Below, piece after piece: positions 40,971 to 48,539 of a stretch of DNA of 48,539 nt. The notes beneath the pieces are model-generated. The model searched no databases and was not told the origin of the DNA. It saw only the letters and a list, made by a program, of their open reading frames with translations. The DNA is from an uncultured bacterium (GTDB lineage: Bacteria > Bacillota_I > Bacilli_A > RFN20 > CAG-826). Within the stretch, counting starts at the first letter, position 1, and every line of letters begins with the position of its first letter. The position numbers and the translations under genes are program-made. The stretch is taken from positions 1-48,539 of the forward strand of contig CASFQR010000014.1 in the NCBI GenBank assembly GCA_949297275.1, given 5' to 3'.

Positions 40971-41330
40971 ATGGCATATAAAATTGGTGATATTATTGAA
41001 GGAACAGTCACAGAGATTCGTCCTTATGGCGCATTATTAATTTTTGATGATGACCAAAAAGGCATGCTCCACATTTCGGAAATTTCTAATTTTTATATTC
41101 ATAATCTGAAGCGTTATGTGTGTAGAGGTCGCACATATCGCGTCAAAATTATCGATATTGCTGACAATGGTTTTTTGCGTGTTTCTTTGACTAAAATTAC
41201 ACCAGAAGAAAAGGAAACTTTTCACGAAAATAATGATAAAAATATCGTTATTTCTACTTCGGAGGAAGATTTTTTACCTCTAAAAGAAATAATCGATAAA
41301 TATATAGAAGATAGAAGAGAGGCTAAATGA
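40971..41330 (+). CDS. S1 RNA-binding domain protein (YugI/CvfD-like)
   Basis: 119 aa. One S1 domain spans residues 4-75 (IGDIIEGTVTEIRPYGALLIF, KGMLHISEIS, YRVKIIDIADNGFLRVSL), with a short acidic tail. General stress protein 13-type proteins in Bacilli bind ribosomes or RNA. It is packed between ispD and pgi in the operon. Confidence 0.85.
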   Translation: MAYKIGDIIEGTVTEIRPYGALLIFDDDQKGMLHISEISNFYIHNLKRYVCRGRTYRVKIIDIADNGFLRVSLTKITPEEKETFHENNDKNIVISTSEEDFLPLKEIIDKYIEDRREAK

Positions 41331-41331
41331 G

Positions 41332-42612
41332 ATGTTTGTTGTAAACACTAATAACATTTTAGAAAAAGTTGATTTTAAAACATATAGTGCTGAAGTTAAA
41401 AAAATCAACAATATGATTAATGATCGTAGCGGCTTAGGTGGCGACTATTTAGGTTGGACGACTTGGCCAAAAGATTATGACAAAAAAGAATTCGCGGAAA
41501 TGAAGAAATGGGCAAATTATGTTCGCGAAAATTTTGAAGTGCTAGTAGTAGCTGGCATCGGCGGATCATATTTAGGCACAAGAGCGGCGATTGAAGCTAT
41601 TAAAGGTTTAAAGAGCGACGATAAATTAGAAATTATCTTTATGGGACAAACTTTATCACCTAATTATGTTGCCCAAGTTTTGCGTTATCTAAAAAATAAA
41701 AAGTTTGCCATTAATGTCATTTCTAAAAGTGGCACGACAACCGAAACCGCGATTGCTTTCCGCCTTTTAGAAAAAATGGCTGAGAATAAATACGGCGCTA
41801 AGGAAGCTAAAAATGCCATCTTTGTAACGACCGATAAAGAAAAAGGTGCTTTAAAGAAAATGGCAACTAAAAAAGGATATGTAACCTTCACTTTACCAGG
41901 GGATATTGGTGGTCGCTATTCAGTTTTAACTGCCGTTGGTTTATTCCCAATTGCCTGCGCTAACATCGATATTGATCAAATGATGAGTGGTGCTTATGAT
42001 GCAATGATGGAATTAAATAATGGTGACATTATGACAAATCAATGCTACCAATATGCTGTTTTAAGAGACTATTTTTATCGCCATGGCAAAAAAGCCGAAA
42101 TGTTTGTTACTTATGAACTACAATATCAACAATTAGGCGAATGGTTAAAACAATTATTCGGTGAAAGTGAAGGGAAGGAGGGTTTAGGTTTATTACCAGA
42201 TTCTGCCACATTTTCAACTGACTTACATTCCCTAGGACAATTTATTCAAGAAGGTAGCAAAATCTTATTTGAAACAATAATTTTCCCAAAAACTCCAACT
42301 TATGATGTCGAAATTCCTTATGATGAAGAAAATTTAGATGGCCTAAATTATTTAGCTGGTAAAACTTTATCATATGTTAATGAAAAAGCATATCTAGGAA
42401 CCTTAGAAGCGCATACGACGGATGGAAAAGTACCCAATATCGTCATCGAACTAGGAAAACTAAATGCTTATACATTAGGTTATTTGTTCTACTTCTTTAT
42501 GCGCGCTTGTGCGATGAGTGCTTATCTATTGCACATCAATCCATTCAACCAACCTGGAGTAGAAATCTATAAAAAAAATATGTTCCACCTTTTAGGCAAG
42601 GAAGGTTATTAA
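41332..42612 (+). CDS. pgi: Glucose-6-phosphate isomerase
   Basis: Interconverts glucose-6-phosphate and fructose-6-phosphate. 426 aa, the short Bacilli form. VVAGIGGSYLGTRAAIEA and NVISKSGTTTETAIAFR are the phosphate-binding loops. GDIGGRYSVLTAVGL holds the signature, and FNQPGVEIYKKNM the C-terminal catalytic Lys region. The ATG lies one base after the S1 gene stop. Confidence 0.96.
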   Translation: MFVVNTNNILEKVDFKTYSAEVKKINNMINDRSGLGGDYLGWTTWPKDYDKKEFAEMKKWANYVRENFEVLVVAGIGGSYLGTRAAIEAIKGLKSDDKLEIIFMGQTLSPNYVAQVLRYLKNKKFAINVISKSGTTTETAIAFRLLEKMAENKYGAKEAKNAIFVTTDKEKGALKKMATKKGYVTFTLPGDIGGRYSVLTAVGLFPIACANIDIDQMMSGAYDAMMELNNGDIMTNQCYQYAVLRDYFYRHGKKAEMFVTYELQYQQLGEWLKQLFGESEGKEGLGLLPDSATFSTDLHSLGQFIQEGSKILFETIIFPKTPTYDVEIPYDEENLDGLNYLAGKTLSYVNEKAYLGTLEAHTTDGKVPNIVIELGKLNAYTLGYLFYFFMRACAMSAYLLHINPFNQPGVEIYKKNMFHLLGKEGY

Positions 42613-42664
42613 TCTAAGATTAATATATTTTAAAGAAGTTAGATGCTAAAAATAAATTTTTTAA

Positions 42665-42694
42665 TTGACTAATCTCTTTAATTATCATTATAAT
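42665..42694 (+). promoter_or_regulatory. Promoter of the six-tRNA array
   Basis: TTGACT, 18-nt spacer, TATAAT, about 25 nt before the mature tRNA-Val 5' end. Confidence 0.7.
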
Positions 42695-42725
42695 TATTTA
42701 GCACGCCTAGATGAGCATGCCCTTA

Positions 42726-42801
42726 GGATGTTTAGCTCAGCTGGGAGAGCATCGCCTTTACACGGCGGAGGTCGGGGGTTCGAGCCCCTCAACATCCACC
42801 A
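42726..42801 (+). tRNA. tRNA-Val(TAC)
   Basis: GGATGTT acceptor, anticodon loop TTTACAC (TAC), TTCGAGC T-loop, encoded CCA. Confidence 0.95.
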
Positions 42802-42814
42802 TTAATAGCGATGT

Positions 42815-42898
42815 GGAGGAGTAGCAAAGTGGCCAAATGCGGCTGACTGTAAATCAGTTCCTTCGGGTTCGGTGGTTCAAATCCACCCTCCTCCACCA
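42815..42898 (+). tRNA. tRNA-Tyr(GTA)
   Basis: GGAGGAG pairs with CTCCTCC, anticodon loop CTGTAAA (GTA), long variable arm CCTTCGGG, encoded CCA. Confidence 0.95.
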
Positions 42899-42909
42899 TT
42901 CACTCATCT

Positions 42910-42984
42910 TGGGGTGTAGCCAAGTGGTAAGGCAATAGACTTTGACTCTATCATGCACTGGTTCAAGTCCAGTCACCCCAACCA
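42910..42984 (+). tRNA. tRNA-Gln(TTG)
   Basis: TGGGGTG pairs with CACCCCA, anticodon TTG, encoded CCA. Confidence 0.95.
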
Positions 42985-42987
42985 CAC

Positions 42988-43063
42988 CTCCCGTTAGCTC
43001 AGTTGGTAGAGCACTTGACTTTTAATCAAGGGGTCGAACGTTCGAATCGTTTACGGGAGACCA
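42988..43063 (+). tRNA. tRNA-Lys(TTT)
   Basis: CTCCCGT pairs with ACGGGAG, anticodon loop CTTTTAA (TTT), encoded CCA. Only 3 nt separate it from tRNA-Gln. Confidence 0.95.
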
Positions 43064-43069
43064 TCGTTT

Positions 43070-43157
43070 GCCCAAGTGGCGGAATAGGTAGACGCACAGG
43101 ACTTAAAATCCTGCGCTAGTTGATAGCATACCGGTTCAAGTCCGGTCTTGGGCACCA
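43070..43157 (+). tRNA. tRNA-Leu(TAA)
   Basis: GCCCAAG pairs with CTTGGGC, anticodon loop CTTAAAA (TAA), long variable arm, encoded CCA. Confidence 0.95.
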
Positions 43158-43177
43158 TTAGATTAATTATAGCCCCT

Positions 43178-43251
43178 TGGGGCGTAGCCAAGTGGTAAGG
43201 CAGCGGGCTCTGAACTCGCGATCACTGGTTCAAGTCCAGTCGCCCCAACCA
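43178..43251 (+). tRNA. tRNA-Gln(CTG)
   Basis: TGGGGCG pairs with CGCCCCA, anticodon loop CTCTGAA (CTG), encoded CCA. It closely resembles tRNA-Gln(TTG) in the same array, suggesting duplication followed by anticodon change. No terminator separates it from the gene at 43273. Confidence 0.93.
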
Positions 43252-43272
43252 CAACAAAAGAGGTAAAGTGAA

Positions 43273-43782
43273 ATGAAAGGTATTAACAAAATTATTGGTT
43301 ATATTGGCTTAGGCGTAATCGTCGTAAGCTGTTTATTATTAATTGTCCCTAATACTTGGATTTTTAGCAACCACTCCTATAACGGATATCAATTTATTTT
43401 CCGTGCTTCTAGTTGGTTAGAAAATAATAATTATGGTCGTCCTAGTGCAGCTGGCATTATTTCCTTAATTTTACTTTTAGCGGCTATCCCTACTTGCATT
43501 TTCTCAACTAAATCAAGCGCTGCAAAGATTTTTGCTGGTGTTTTATTTATGATTGCTGGTGTTTTATTTATCACAATGCAAGGTTGGGCAGTTCTTATTT
43601 ATGCGACTAAAATGGCAAATAGTAACTTTATTAATTGGCCATTTTATGTAGCAGGCGCCTTAATGTTACTTTATGGTATTGTAATTCTTTATCTAGGCGT
43701 TAAAGAATACGGTAAAGAAAAACAAGAAGCCTTCCATTCTTCAAGTTATTCTTACTTGAAGAAAAATAATAATAAAAAATAA
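43273..43782 (+). CDS. Four-helix membrane protein, unknown function
   Basis: 169 aa with four membrane helices (~6-28, ~63-80, ~88-110, ~126-145). A C-terminal basic tail (YLKKNNNKK) follows. No recognised family. It starts 21 nt after tRNA-Gln(CTG) with AAGAGGT upstream and no intervening terminator or promoter, so it appears to be co-transcribed with the tRNAs and released by tRNA 3' processing. Confidence 0.65.
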   Translation: MKGINKIIGYIGLGVIVVSCLLLIVPNTWIFSNHSYNGYQFIFRASSWLENNNYGRPSAAGIISLILLLAAIPTCIFSTKSSAAKIFAGVLFMIAGVLFITMQGWAVLIYATKMANSNFINWPFYVAGALMLLYGIVILYLGVKEYGKEKQEAFHSSSYSYLKKNNNKK

Positions 43783-43805
43783 GCGAATGTCAATTCGCTT
43801 TTTAA
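43782..43805 (+). terminator. Terminator of the tRNA-membrane protein unit
   Basis: AGCGAAT-gtca-ATTCGCT followed by TTTT. Confidence 0.8.
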
Positions 43806-43818
43806 TATTAAAAGTTTG

Positions 43819-44058
43819 ATGGATAAAGAAATTTTTAAAAATAAAATTATCGAAACTTTAGAAAAGATACGCCCTTTTATTCGTCGGGATGGTGGCGATA
43901 TTGAATTCGTCGATGTTAGCGATGATGGCGTTGTTTCTTTAAGAATGAAAGGCGCTTGTGTCGGTTGTTCATTTATTGATACAACTATTTCTGAAGGCGT
44001 AGAAATTATTCTGCAAGAAGAAGTTGAAGGCGTTAAAAGCGTTAAATTAGTAGAATAG
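43819..44058 (+). CDS. NifU-like Fe-S scaffold protein
   Basis: 79 aa, the stand-alone NFU domain. FIRRDGGDIEFVDV and the Fe-S-binding CVGC in GACVGCSFIDTTI are present. It carries or delivers iron-sulfur clusters. The ATG at 43819 has no strong ribosome binding site. Stop TAG. Followed by a terminator. Confidence 0.9.
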   Translation: MDKEIFKNKIIETLEKIRPFIRRDGGDIEFVDVSDDGVVSLRMKGACVGCSFIDTTISEGVEIILQEEVEGVKSVKLVE

Positions 44059-44080
44059 ATATTAGATAATTAAAATAGTA

Positions 44081-44107
44081 TTTAACCGCATAGAGCGGTT
44101 ATTTTTT
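44081..44107 (+). terminator. Terminator of the NifU-like gene
   Basis: AACCGC-ataga-GCGGTT followed by ATTTTTT, overlapping the end of the convergent 5'-nucleotidase gene. Confidence 0.75.
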
Positions 44108-45671
44108 ATAATAAGGACAAAGAATAGGCGCTTCCAACATAGTCATCAGCGTTTAATGCTTTAGAGGAACAACCTAGAGAGTTCACGCTACATAAAGTCA
44201 TGATGTTATCCATTACTACATCGCGAACATTTAATTTAGTGTAATAAATATCGTCATAAGAAGTATAGGTATTTGAACCACTGGCTAAAAAGTCAGTCGT
44301 AACGATTTGATATGTTGCTTGATTATCAATATCAGCGTAATTAATTAGGCGATACATAGAATTATTGCCTCCGGCATCTAAATATCGTCTTAAGGTCGCT
44401 CCATCAACATCGAGCACAACTAATTCATTATCAAAAGGAAAAGCTTCATATAATTGCCCGAAGGTTAAATCGCCCTCTTTTAAAGAGACGCGGACACCCC
44501 CATTACGATTATGAAAACTTGCTACGACATTAAATTCATCACCATAATCACTATCAATGCGGTCAAGCATTGATTTACAGGCAAAATTAGCTAGTTCGTT
44601 AATTGAGAAATCGCTGGCCAATTTACCAATTTTAATATTTTTATAAGGATCGACGAATTTTTCAGCATATTGGTTAATTAATGAAGTAACATTGGGATCT
44701 TCATTACTAGCGGTAAGAAATAGATTCTGATCATTTTCATTAATTAGACAACTAACATCGTTAGTCTCAGGATCTAATTTTAACTGGATATGAGCGATTG
44801 CTTCACCATAATTTGTAGTTTCCGCTAGAGGGATATTATCATCTGAAACATAGCCATTATAGTTAACATGCGTATGGGCGCTAAAAATTGCATCGACATT
44901 CGGCATTAAGGTAGCAACTTTATTTTGGATTGAATCGTAGCCATTATGAGAACACCATAAAACAATGTCACAATCTTGGCTATTACGTAAATCCTCGGCC
45001 AAATTATCAACAATTTCTATTTCACTTAAAAAATCTAAATTGGCAATGACGCCTTCATAGATGGTATTGCGAATATTATCACCAATCGTCCCAATAATTC
45101 CAATGTTATAATCACCACGACTAATAATGGTATATTCCTTTAAATAAGAAGGTAAAATCGAGGTATCTTTTTGAACAACATTTGCCCCTAAAAAGGGGAA
45201 AGAAGCGCGATTAACATTATCAATAATCCATTCTTCACCCCAATCAAATTCGTGATTGCCTAAGGTAAAAGCATCAAATTGCATCAAATTCATTGCGTAG
45301 GTAATTGAATTGCCATAGGTTAAATTTGAATCGACACTACCTTGGAACATATCACCGATTGATAACAAAATTGTTCCACCAGGGTTAAGGGTTCTTTTTT
45401 GATCAAAATAAGTGCTTAAGCGCGATAAACCAATCCGCCCACTTTCTTCATCAGCGGTAATTGCTCCATGAAAATCGCTTAAAGCATAAATATCAAAAAT
45501 AACATCGCCGTTATCATCAAGTTTTGGGTCGCCAACATTTTTATCATTAATACTAGGTATCACTGGAGTAAAAGCTTTTAAAGCTTCAACATCAATCTCA
45601 AGATTATTCTTTGAACAACTTAGTAATAATAATGGTAAGATAGCTAAACTAACAAAACCTAATCGACGCAT
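44106..45671 (-). CDS. Secreted 5'-nucleotidase/UshA-family lipoprotein
   Basis: 521 aa. The signal peptide ends in a lipobox (LLLLSC, lipidation Cys at 19). The metallophosphatase motifs are DFHGAI, GDMFQG, GNHEFDWG, and HTHVNYNG. The C-terminal 5'-nucleotidase domain has HNRNGGVRV and FPFDNELV. It would release nucleosides and phosphate from nucleotides at the cell surface. Good AGGAGAG upstream of the ATG. Confidence 0.92.
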   Translation of the reverse strand: MRRLGFVSLAILPLLLLSCSKNNLEIDVEALKAFTPVIPSINDKNVGDPKLDDNGDVIFDIYALSDFHGAITADEESGRIGLSRLSTYFDQKRTLNPGGTILLSIGDMFQGSVDSNLTYGNSITYAMNLMQFDAFTLGNHEFDWGEEWIIDNVNRASFPFLGANVVQKDTSILPSYLKEYTIISRGDYNIGIIGTIGDNIRNTIYEGVIANLDFLSEIEIVDNLAEDLRNSQDCDIVLWCSHNGYDSIQNKVATLMPNVDAIFSAHTHVNYNGYVSDDNIPLAETTNYGEAIAHIQLKLDPETNDVSCLINENDQNLFLTASNEDPNVTSLINQYAEKFVDPYKNIKIGKLASDFSINELANFACKSMLDRIDSDYGDEFNVVASFHNRNGGVRVSLKEGDLTFGQLYEAFPFDNELVVLDVDGATLRRYLDAGGNNSMYRLINYADIDNQATYQIVTTDFLASGSNTYTSYDDIYYTKLNVRDVVMDNIMTLCSVNSLGCSSKALNADDYVGSAYSLSLL

Positions 45672-45695
45672 TTTTTTCTCTCCTTTTTTATATTT

Positions 45696-46487
45696 TTATA
45701 ATAGTAAATTATCTAAAGAATTACAAATGATATAGCCGCCTCGATTATAAACATCTTCCCGATTATAGCGTAGCGGCTGACCTTCTTGATTAACTAAAAA
45801 ACCACCAGCTTCTTCAACAATTATTTGCATCGCGCAGGTATCCCATTCTTTTGTATTACTAGAAAAACGATATGATAATTCACCTTTGCCGCTTGCAATA
45901 TAACAGCCTTTAATCGAGGAACCAATTGCGACAACATTTTTAATAATATCACGATGCTTATCAATCATTTGAATTTCTAAATCATTTAAATGGAAATTAG
46001 AAGTAAAAACTGTCAAATCGCGAATTTTTTTATTGACTTTGAGTGGAATTATTTCGGCGTTTTTCTTTAAATATGCACCTTGATTTTTAATTGCGAAATA
46101 TGTTTCATTTTGCATCGGTAAATCAATAACACCAATAAAGGGGATATGGTTGATCGCTAAAGCAATATTAATAGTAAATTGATTATTGCGCGCAATAAAA
46201 TCTTTTGTTCCATCGAGCGGATCAATGATAAAAACATAATCGTTTTTTAAGCGCGATAAATCGTCTTCACTTTCCTCGGTTAAAATTGCAAAAGCAGGAA
46301 ATTCCTTCTTTAATAAATTAACGATAATTTCATTGCTAGCTTTATCAGCGATGGTAACAGGTGAAAGATCATCTTTAATTTCAACCTGAAAATCATCTTG
46401 TTGATAAATTTTAAGGATAGCCTTGCGAGCCTCTAAGGCCGCTAGAAGCATCTTTTCTAAAATTAATTTTTCATTAATTTTCTTCAT
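45696..46487 (-). CDS. cysQ: CysQ/inositol-monophosphatase-family phosphatase
   Basis: 263 aa. The metal-binding motifs are TEESEDD, DPLDGTKDF and EWDTCAMQIIVEEAGG. With NrnA-like phosphoesterase upstream, a 3'(2'),5'-bisphosphate nucleotidase acting on pAp is the likely function, because some NrnA proteins also hydrolyse pAp. It overlaps the DHH fragment by 14 nt. Confidence 0.85.
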   Translation of the reverse strand: MKKINEKLILEKMLLAALEARKAILKIYQQDDFQVEIKDDLSPVTIADKASNEIIVNLLKKEFPAFAILTEESEDDLSRLKNDYVFIIDPLDGTKDFIARNNQFTINIALAINHIPFIGVIDLPMQNETYFAIKNQGAYLKKNAEIIPLKVNKKIRDLTVFTSNFHLNDLEIQMIDKHRDIIKNVVAIGSSIKGCYIASGKGELSYRFSSNTKEWDTCAMQIIVEEAGGFLVNQEGQPLRYNREDVYNRGGYIICNSLDNLLL

Positions 46488-47046
46488 ATTGGTGATTCGC
46501 TAATAAATCAAGATCATGAACCATTGCTTGGGCTTTTTTCCATTCATTAGGTGGCAATAGACGCACACCCGCAGCATGGAGATGCCCACCGCCACCATAC
46601 TTTAAAGCAATTTGTTGAACATTAAGTTCTTTACTTCTTAATTCAACGCGAATAATACCTTCGGGTGAACGAGTAAAAAGCGCCCAAATTGGACATCCTT
46701 TAATATTTCCTAAAACATTAACATTTTTCGATACTTCATCAAAGGTAAGACCATATTTATGATAATCTTTCTCATCCATAAAAGAATAAATAACTCCATG
46801 TTCGGTTTGTTGATATTGCTCAACGATATGCGATTGATATTTCACATAAATGCCATCGCTTTGATAGAGCATATCAAACATCTTGCTTGGTTCAACTCCC
46901 AAATCATAAAGTTTAGCGACAAGGCGATGAGTGTCACCATTAGTGGGCTTATATCTAAAGCGACCAGAATCGGTACAGATGCCTAAATAAAGTAAAGAAG
47001 CGGCTAATTTAGAAACTTTTAATTTCAACCTGCCCGAAATAATCAA
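46474..47046 (-). CDS. nrnA: NrnA-type DHH/DHHA1 phosphoesterase, N-terminal half missing
   Basis: About 190 residues matching the C-terminal part of NrnA (about 310-320 aa), which degrades short oligonucleotides or pAp. YLGICTDSGRFRY ends the DHH core and GGGGHLHAAG is the DHHA1 motif. The DHH motif itself is absent. The match stops at about residue 10 of the fragment, and the TTG start used here is probably artificial. The break coincides with a change in sequence character at about 47050. Confidence 0.8.
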   Translation of the reverse strand: MIISGRLKLKVSKLAASLLYLGICTDSGRFRYKPTNGDTHRLVAKLYDLGVEPSKMFDMLYQSDGIYVKYQSHIVEQYQQTEHGVIYSFMDEKDYHKYGLTFDEVSKNVNVLGNIKGCPIWALFTRSPEGIIRVELRSKELNVQQIALKYGGGGHLHAAGVRLLPPNEWKKAQAMVHDLDLLANHQYEEN

Positions 47047-47217
47047 ACTATGTGCCCTTTTACACTATGCAAACTGCCAGCATTCCGGCACTCTATGGCT
47101 CATTCTTCGCCAGGATTGCCGTTGCGGGTCCAGTCATCCGCTATTTTTTTCAAGTTTTTTGCCTCTCACTCGCATATATATACGGTTTATAATATAAAAT
47201 GCTGTTATAATTAATTT
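47047..47217. other. Junction segment with no gene; possible chimeric boundary
   Basis: 47062-47140 is much richer in GC (CCAGCATTCCGGCAC, GTTGCGGGTCCAGTCATCCG) than either side, and the next genes differ in style from the rest of the window. No terminator, tRNA or repeat explains the break in the DHH gene. Confidence 0.5.
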
Positions 47218-47617
47218 ATGAAGCTAGAACACATTGCAATATGGACAAAACAGCTTGAAAAGCTAAAATACTTCTATATAAAATATTTTGGTGCCTCATG
47301 TAATGAAAAATATATATCTAAAAATTCAATCGGGTTTAAATCGTATTTTTTGTCTTTTGAAGATAAAACCCGTATAGAGCTTATGTTTCATCCAAATCTG
47401 AGGGGAAATAAGTCTTATGAGCTGAAAAATTTTTGCGGATTTGCTCATATCGCTTTTGCTTTAAAATCAAAAGCCGATGTTAATTTGTTAATCAAAAAAA
47501 ATGAAGAACAATAATATAAAAATTGTTTCTTTTCCGAGAATGACCGGCGACGGATATTACGAAGCCAGTATTTTAGACCCTGACGGTAATATTATAGAAA
47601 TAACAGCCGAAAAGTAA
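47218..47617 (+). pseudogene. VOC/glyoxalase-family protein with a frameshift in a poly-A run
   Basis: Joined across an 8-A run (47494-47501) the frame gives about 133 aa: MKLEHIAIWTKQLEKLKYFY at the start, GFAHIAFALKSKADVN in the middle and then GYYEASILDPDGNIIEI. This is a complete VOC domain with the usual His and Glu metal-ligand positions. As sequenced it stops at 47514. A sequencing or assembly indel is as likely as a real mutation. Confidence 0.7.
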
Positions 47618-47661
47618 AAATTATTCATTTTCATAAAAATTGCAGGTGTTATACATTTATC

Positions 47662-48186
47662 CTATAAATCCCAGCTTATAATTGCATTTACACCCCAGTT
47701 TTTTCCGGAGTTGTCCTTTATATCCTGCAAATTATATCTCTGTGCTTCGACTGAAAGTGTTGCATTCTTCGAAATTTTCTGTGTAATACCGGCGAAAACT
47801 CCTGCACTGTTTGACCATTTGCCTTTTTTGTAATCAATACTTCCGTTATAATGAGGATTTGCATAAAATGATGTTTTATCCGTAACCGGTATATTCAGAC
47901 TCAAAGGAGAATATCTTATCTCTGTCTTTGCACTTTTTAGCCCTACAGTGTTTCTAACCCTTAAATTCTGGTTCATCCGACCGTTTTGGTCATATTTGTA
48001 CGACCCTTTAAAATCCAGAATAGCTTTAGCGTCAGTTTCAAAATCAGTTCCGGCACCAATGAACACACCTGCAGAACCTCTTTTTGAAACTACATTCTCT
48101 TCAACCCCGCCCATTGCAAATCGGCTGCCGTCAAGATTTTGAAACCAGCTGAATGATGCATTGCTTTTTATAATATTGTCCGGCAT
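47662..48186 (-). CDS. Beta-strand-rich, outer-membrane-barrel-like protein
   Basis: 174 aa of alternating beta strands (AKAILDFKGSYKYDQNG, LRVRNTVGLKSAKTEIRY, ATLSVEAQRYNLQD) ending in NAIISWDL. The pattern resembles an outer membrane beta barrel, but no signal peptide is visible. AGGAGGAATT precedes the ATG. An outer-membrane-type protein is out of place in a Gram-positive genome. Confidence 0.6.
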   Translation of the reverse strand: MPDNIIKSNASFSWFQNLDGSRFAMGGVEENVVSKRGSAGVFIGAGTDFETDAKAILDFKGSYKYDQNGRMNQNLRVRNTVGLKSAKTEIRYSPLSLNIPVTDKTSFYANPHYNGSIDYKKGKWSNSAGVFAGITQKISKNATLSVEAQRYNLQDIKDNSGKNWGVNAIISWDL

Positions 48187-48283
48187 AAATTCCTCCTAAA
48201 TTCCTCCGTATATTTATATAAAGTATTTTTCCGAGTAGAAATTGCCGGTTAAAAAATTTTTCTTAAAATTTTGATATAAAATC

Positions 48284-48538
48284 CTATTTCTCAATTACGG
48301 ATTTTCTGAATATTCTGTTATGCGGTACATCAATCCCCATACGTATAAGTTTTTCCAGCGCAAACTTTATTGGATTTTTAATTTTTGAAGATTCGGTTAA
48401 AAAAGTGACAACTTTTTCCTGTTTCAAATCCTGCATTGTTTTGGGCACGATAATACCTGATTTTGGAACAAAACGAGTGAAACTAATAAAAGGAAATCCT
48501 TTGGGGGTGACACCGGTATCAACAAGCAGTCTTGTTCT
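48284..48538 (-). CDS. C-terminal part of an unidentified protein (partial at the window end)
   Basis: About 84 codons open to the edge, including LLVDTGVTPKGFPFISFTRF and a basic tail ending in FRKSVIEK and TAG. I do not recognise the family. It follows the barrel-like gene on the same strand orientation, about 100 nt upstream of it. Confidence 0.6.
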   Translation of the reverse strand, partial: RTRLLVDTGVTPKGFPFISFTRFVPKSGIIVPKTMQDLKQEKVVTFLTESSKIKNPIKFALEKLIRMGIDVPHNRIFRKSVIEK

Positions 48539-48539
48539 C

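Noticed and set aside
47162-47217. Regulatory hairpin or promoter for the VOC gene
   Set aside because: No clear ribosome binding site or terminator-like structure; the nature of the sequence here is uncertain because of the suspected junction.

Overview
The window comes from a low-GC Gram-positive (Bacillota) genome, most likely an uncultured Bacilli lineage related to Erysipelotrichales, RF39 or Acholeplasmatales. The evidence is the gene order ylbF-rsmD-coaD, plus spx, RNase J, long-form HPF, a YitT protein, a LemA-like protein, lipoproteins with Gram-positive lipoboxes and strong AGGAGG ribosome binding sites. Stops are almost all TAA, but TGA ends the MFS gene at 37548, so the standard code applies. 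No rRNA genes or CRISPR arrays were seen. Gene functions below are read from motifs and recalled family patterns, not from searches.

Layout. 1-4800: tRNA-Ser(GCU), L-lactate dehydrogenase, ProRS and a membrane-anchored degenerate GGDEF-EAL protein, then tRNA-Ser(CGA). 4805-6770: a mobile scar with ~20-bp degenerate repeats, an HTH-Fic gene with its own promoter and paired operator-like palindromes, and a fragment of an IS21-type istB with the element's right end. 6758-8278: a preQ1-I-type riboswitch with terminator controlling a VUT/YhhQ queuosine-precursor transporter and an SDR oxidoreductase. 8425-20526: housekeeping genes (YitT, membrane thioredoxin-like protein, coaD, rsmD, ylbF, def, rnj, maf, a degenerate EIIB-like membrane protein, CYTH, spx, trpS, HAD, RluD-type synthase), interrupted by one complete ISL3-type insertion sequence with an 8-bp target duplication. 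20610-25350: tRNA-Ser(GGA) followed by an AT-rich, CpG-poor accessory region with an InlB-repeat/LRR lipoprotein, a 71-bp tandem duplication, a gene lacking its 5' end, inverted copies of the ~20-bp repeats seen near 5 kb, and a decayed DDE transposase.

25377-46487: AraC regulator, MarR-controlled heterodimeric ABC exporter, a three-gene operon of unknown role, hpf, metK under a SAM-I-clan riboswitch, PduL, mgtE, tRNA-Leu(GAG), MFS transporter, LemA-like protein, a HAD-ispD-S1-pgi operon, a six-tRNA array reading into a small membrane protein, a NifU-type scaffold, a 5'-nucleotidase lipoprotein and a CysQ-type phosphatase.

46474-48539: an NrnA-type DHH phosphoesterase loses its N-terminal half at about 47050. 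The sequence beyond has a different character (a frameshifted VOC protein, a beta-barrel-like protein, an unknown partial gene). I read this as a probable assembly chimera or foreign junction, and the last 1.5 kb should not be assigned to the same organism without checking.

The most interesting candidates are the preQ1-controlled transporter-SDR pair, the operator-flanked HTH-Fic gene in IS debris, the IS transposase whose ribosome binding site is covered by an inverted repeat, and two membrane-anchored proteins that keep signalling folds but have lost catalytic residues (GGDEF-EAL and EIIB).
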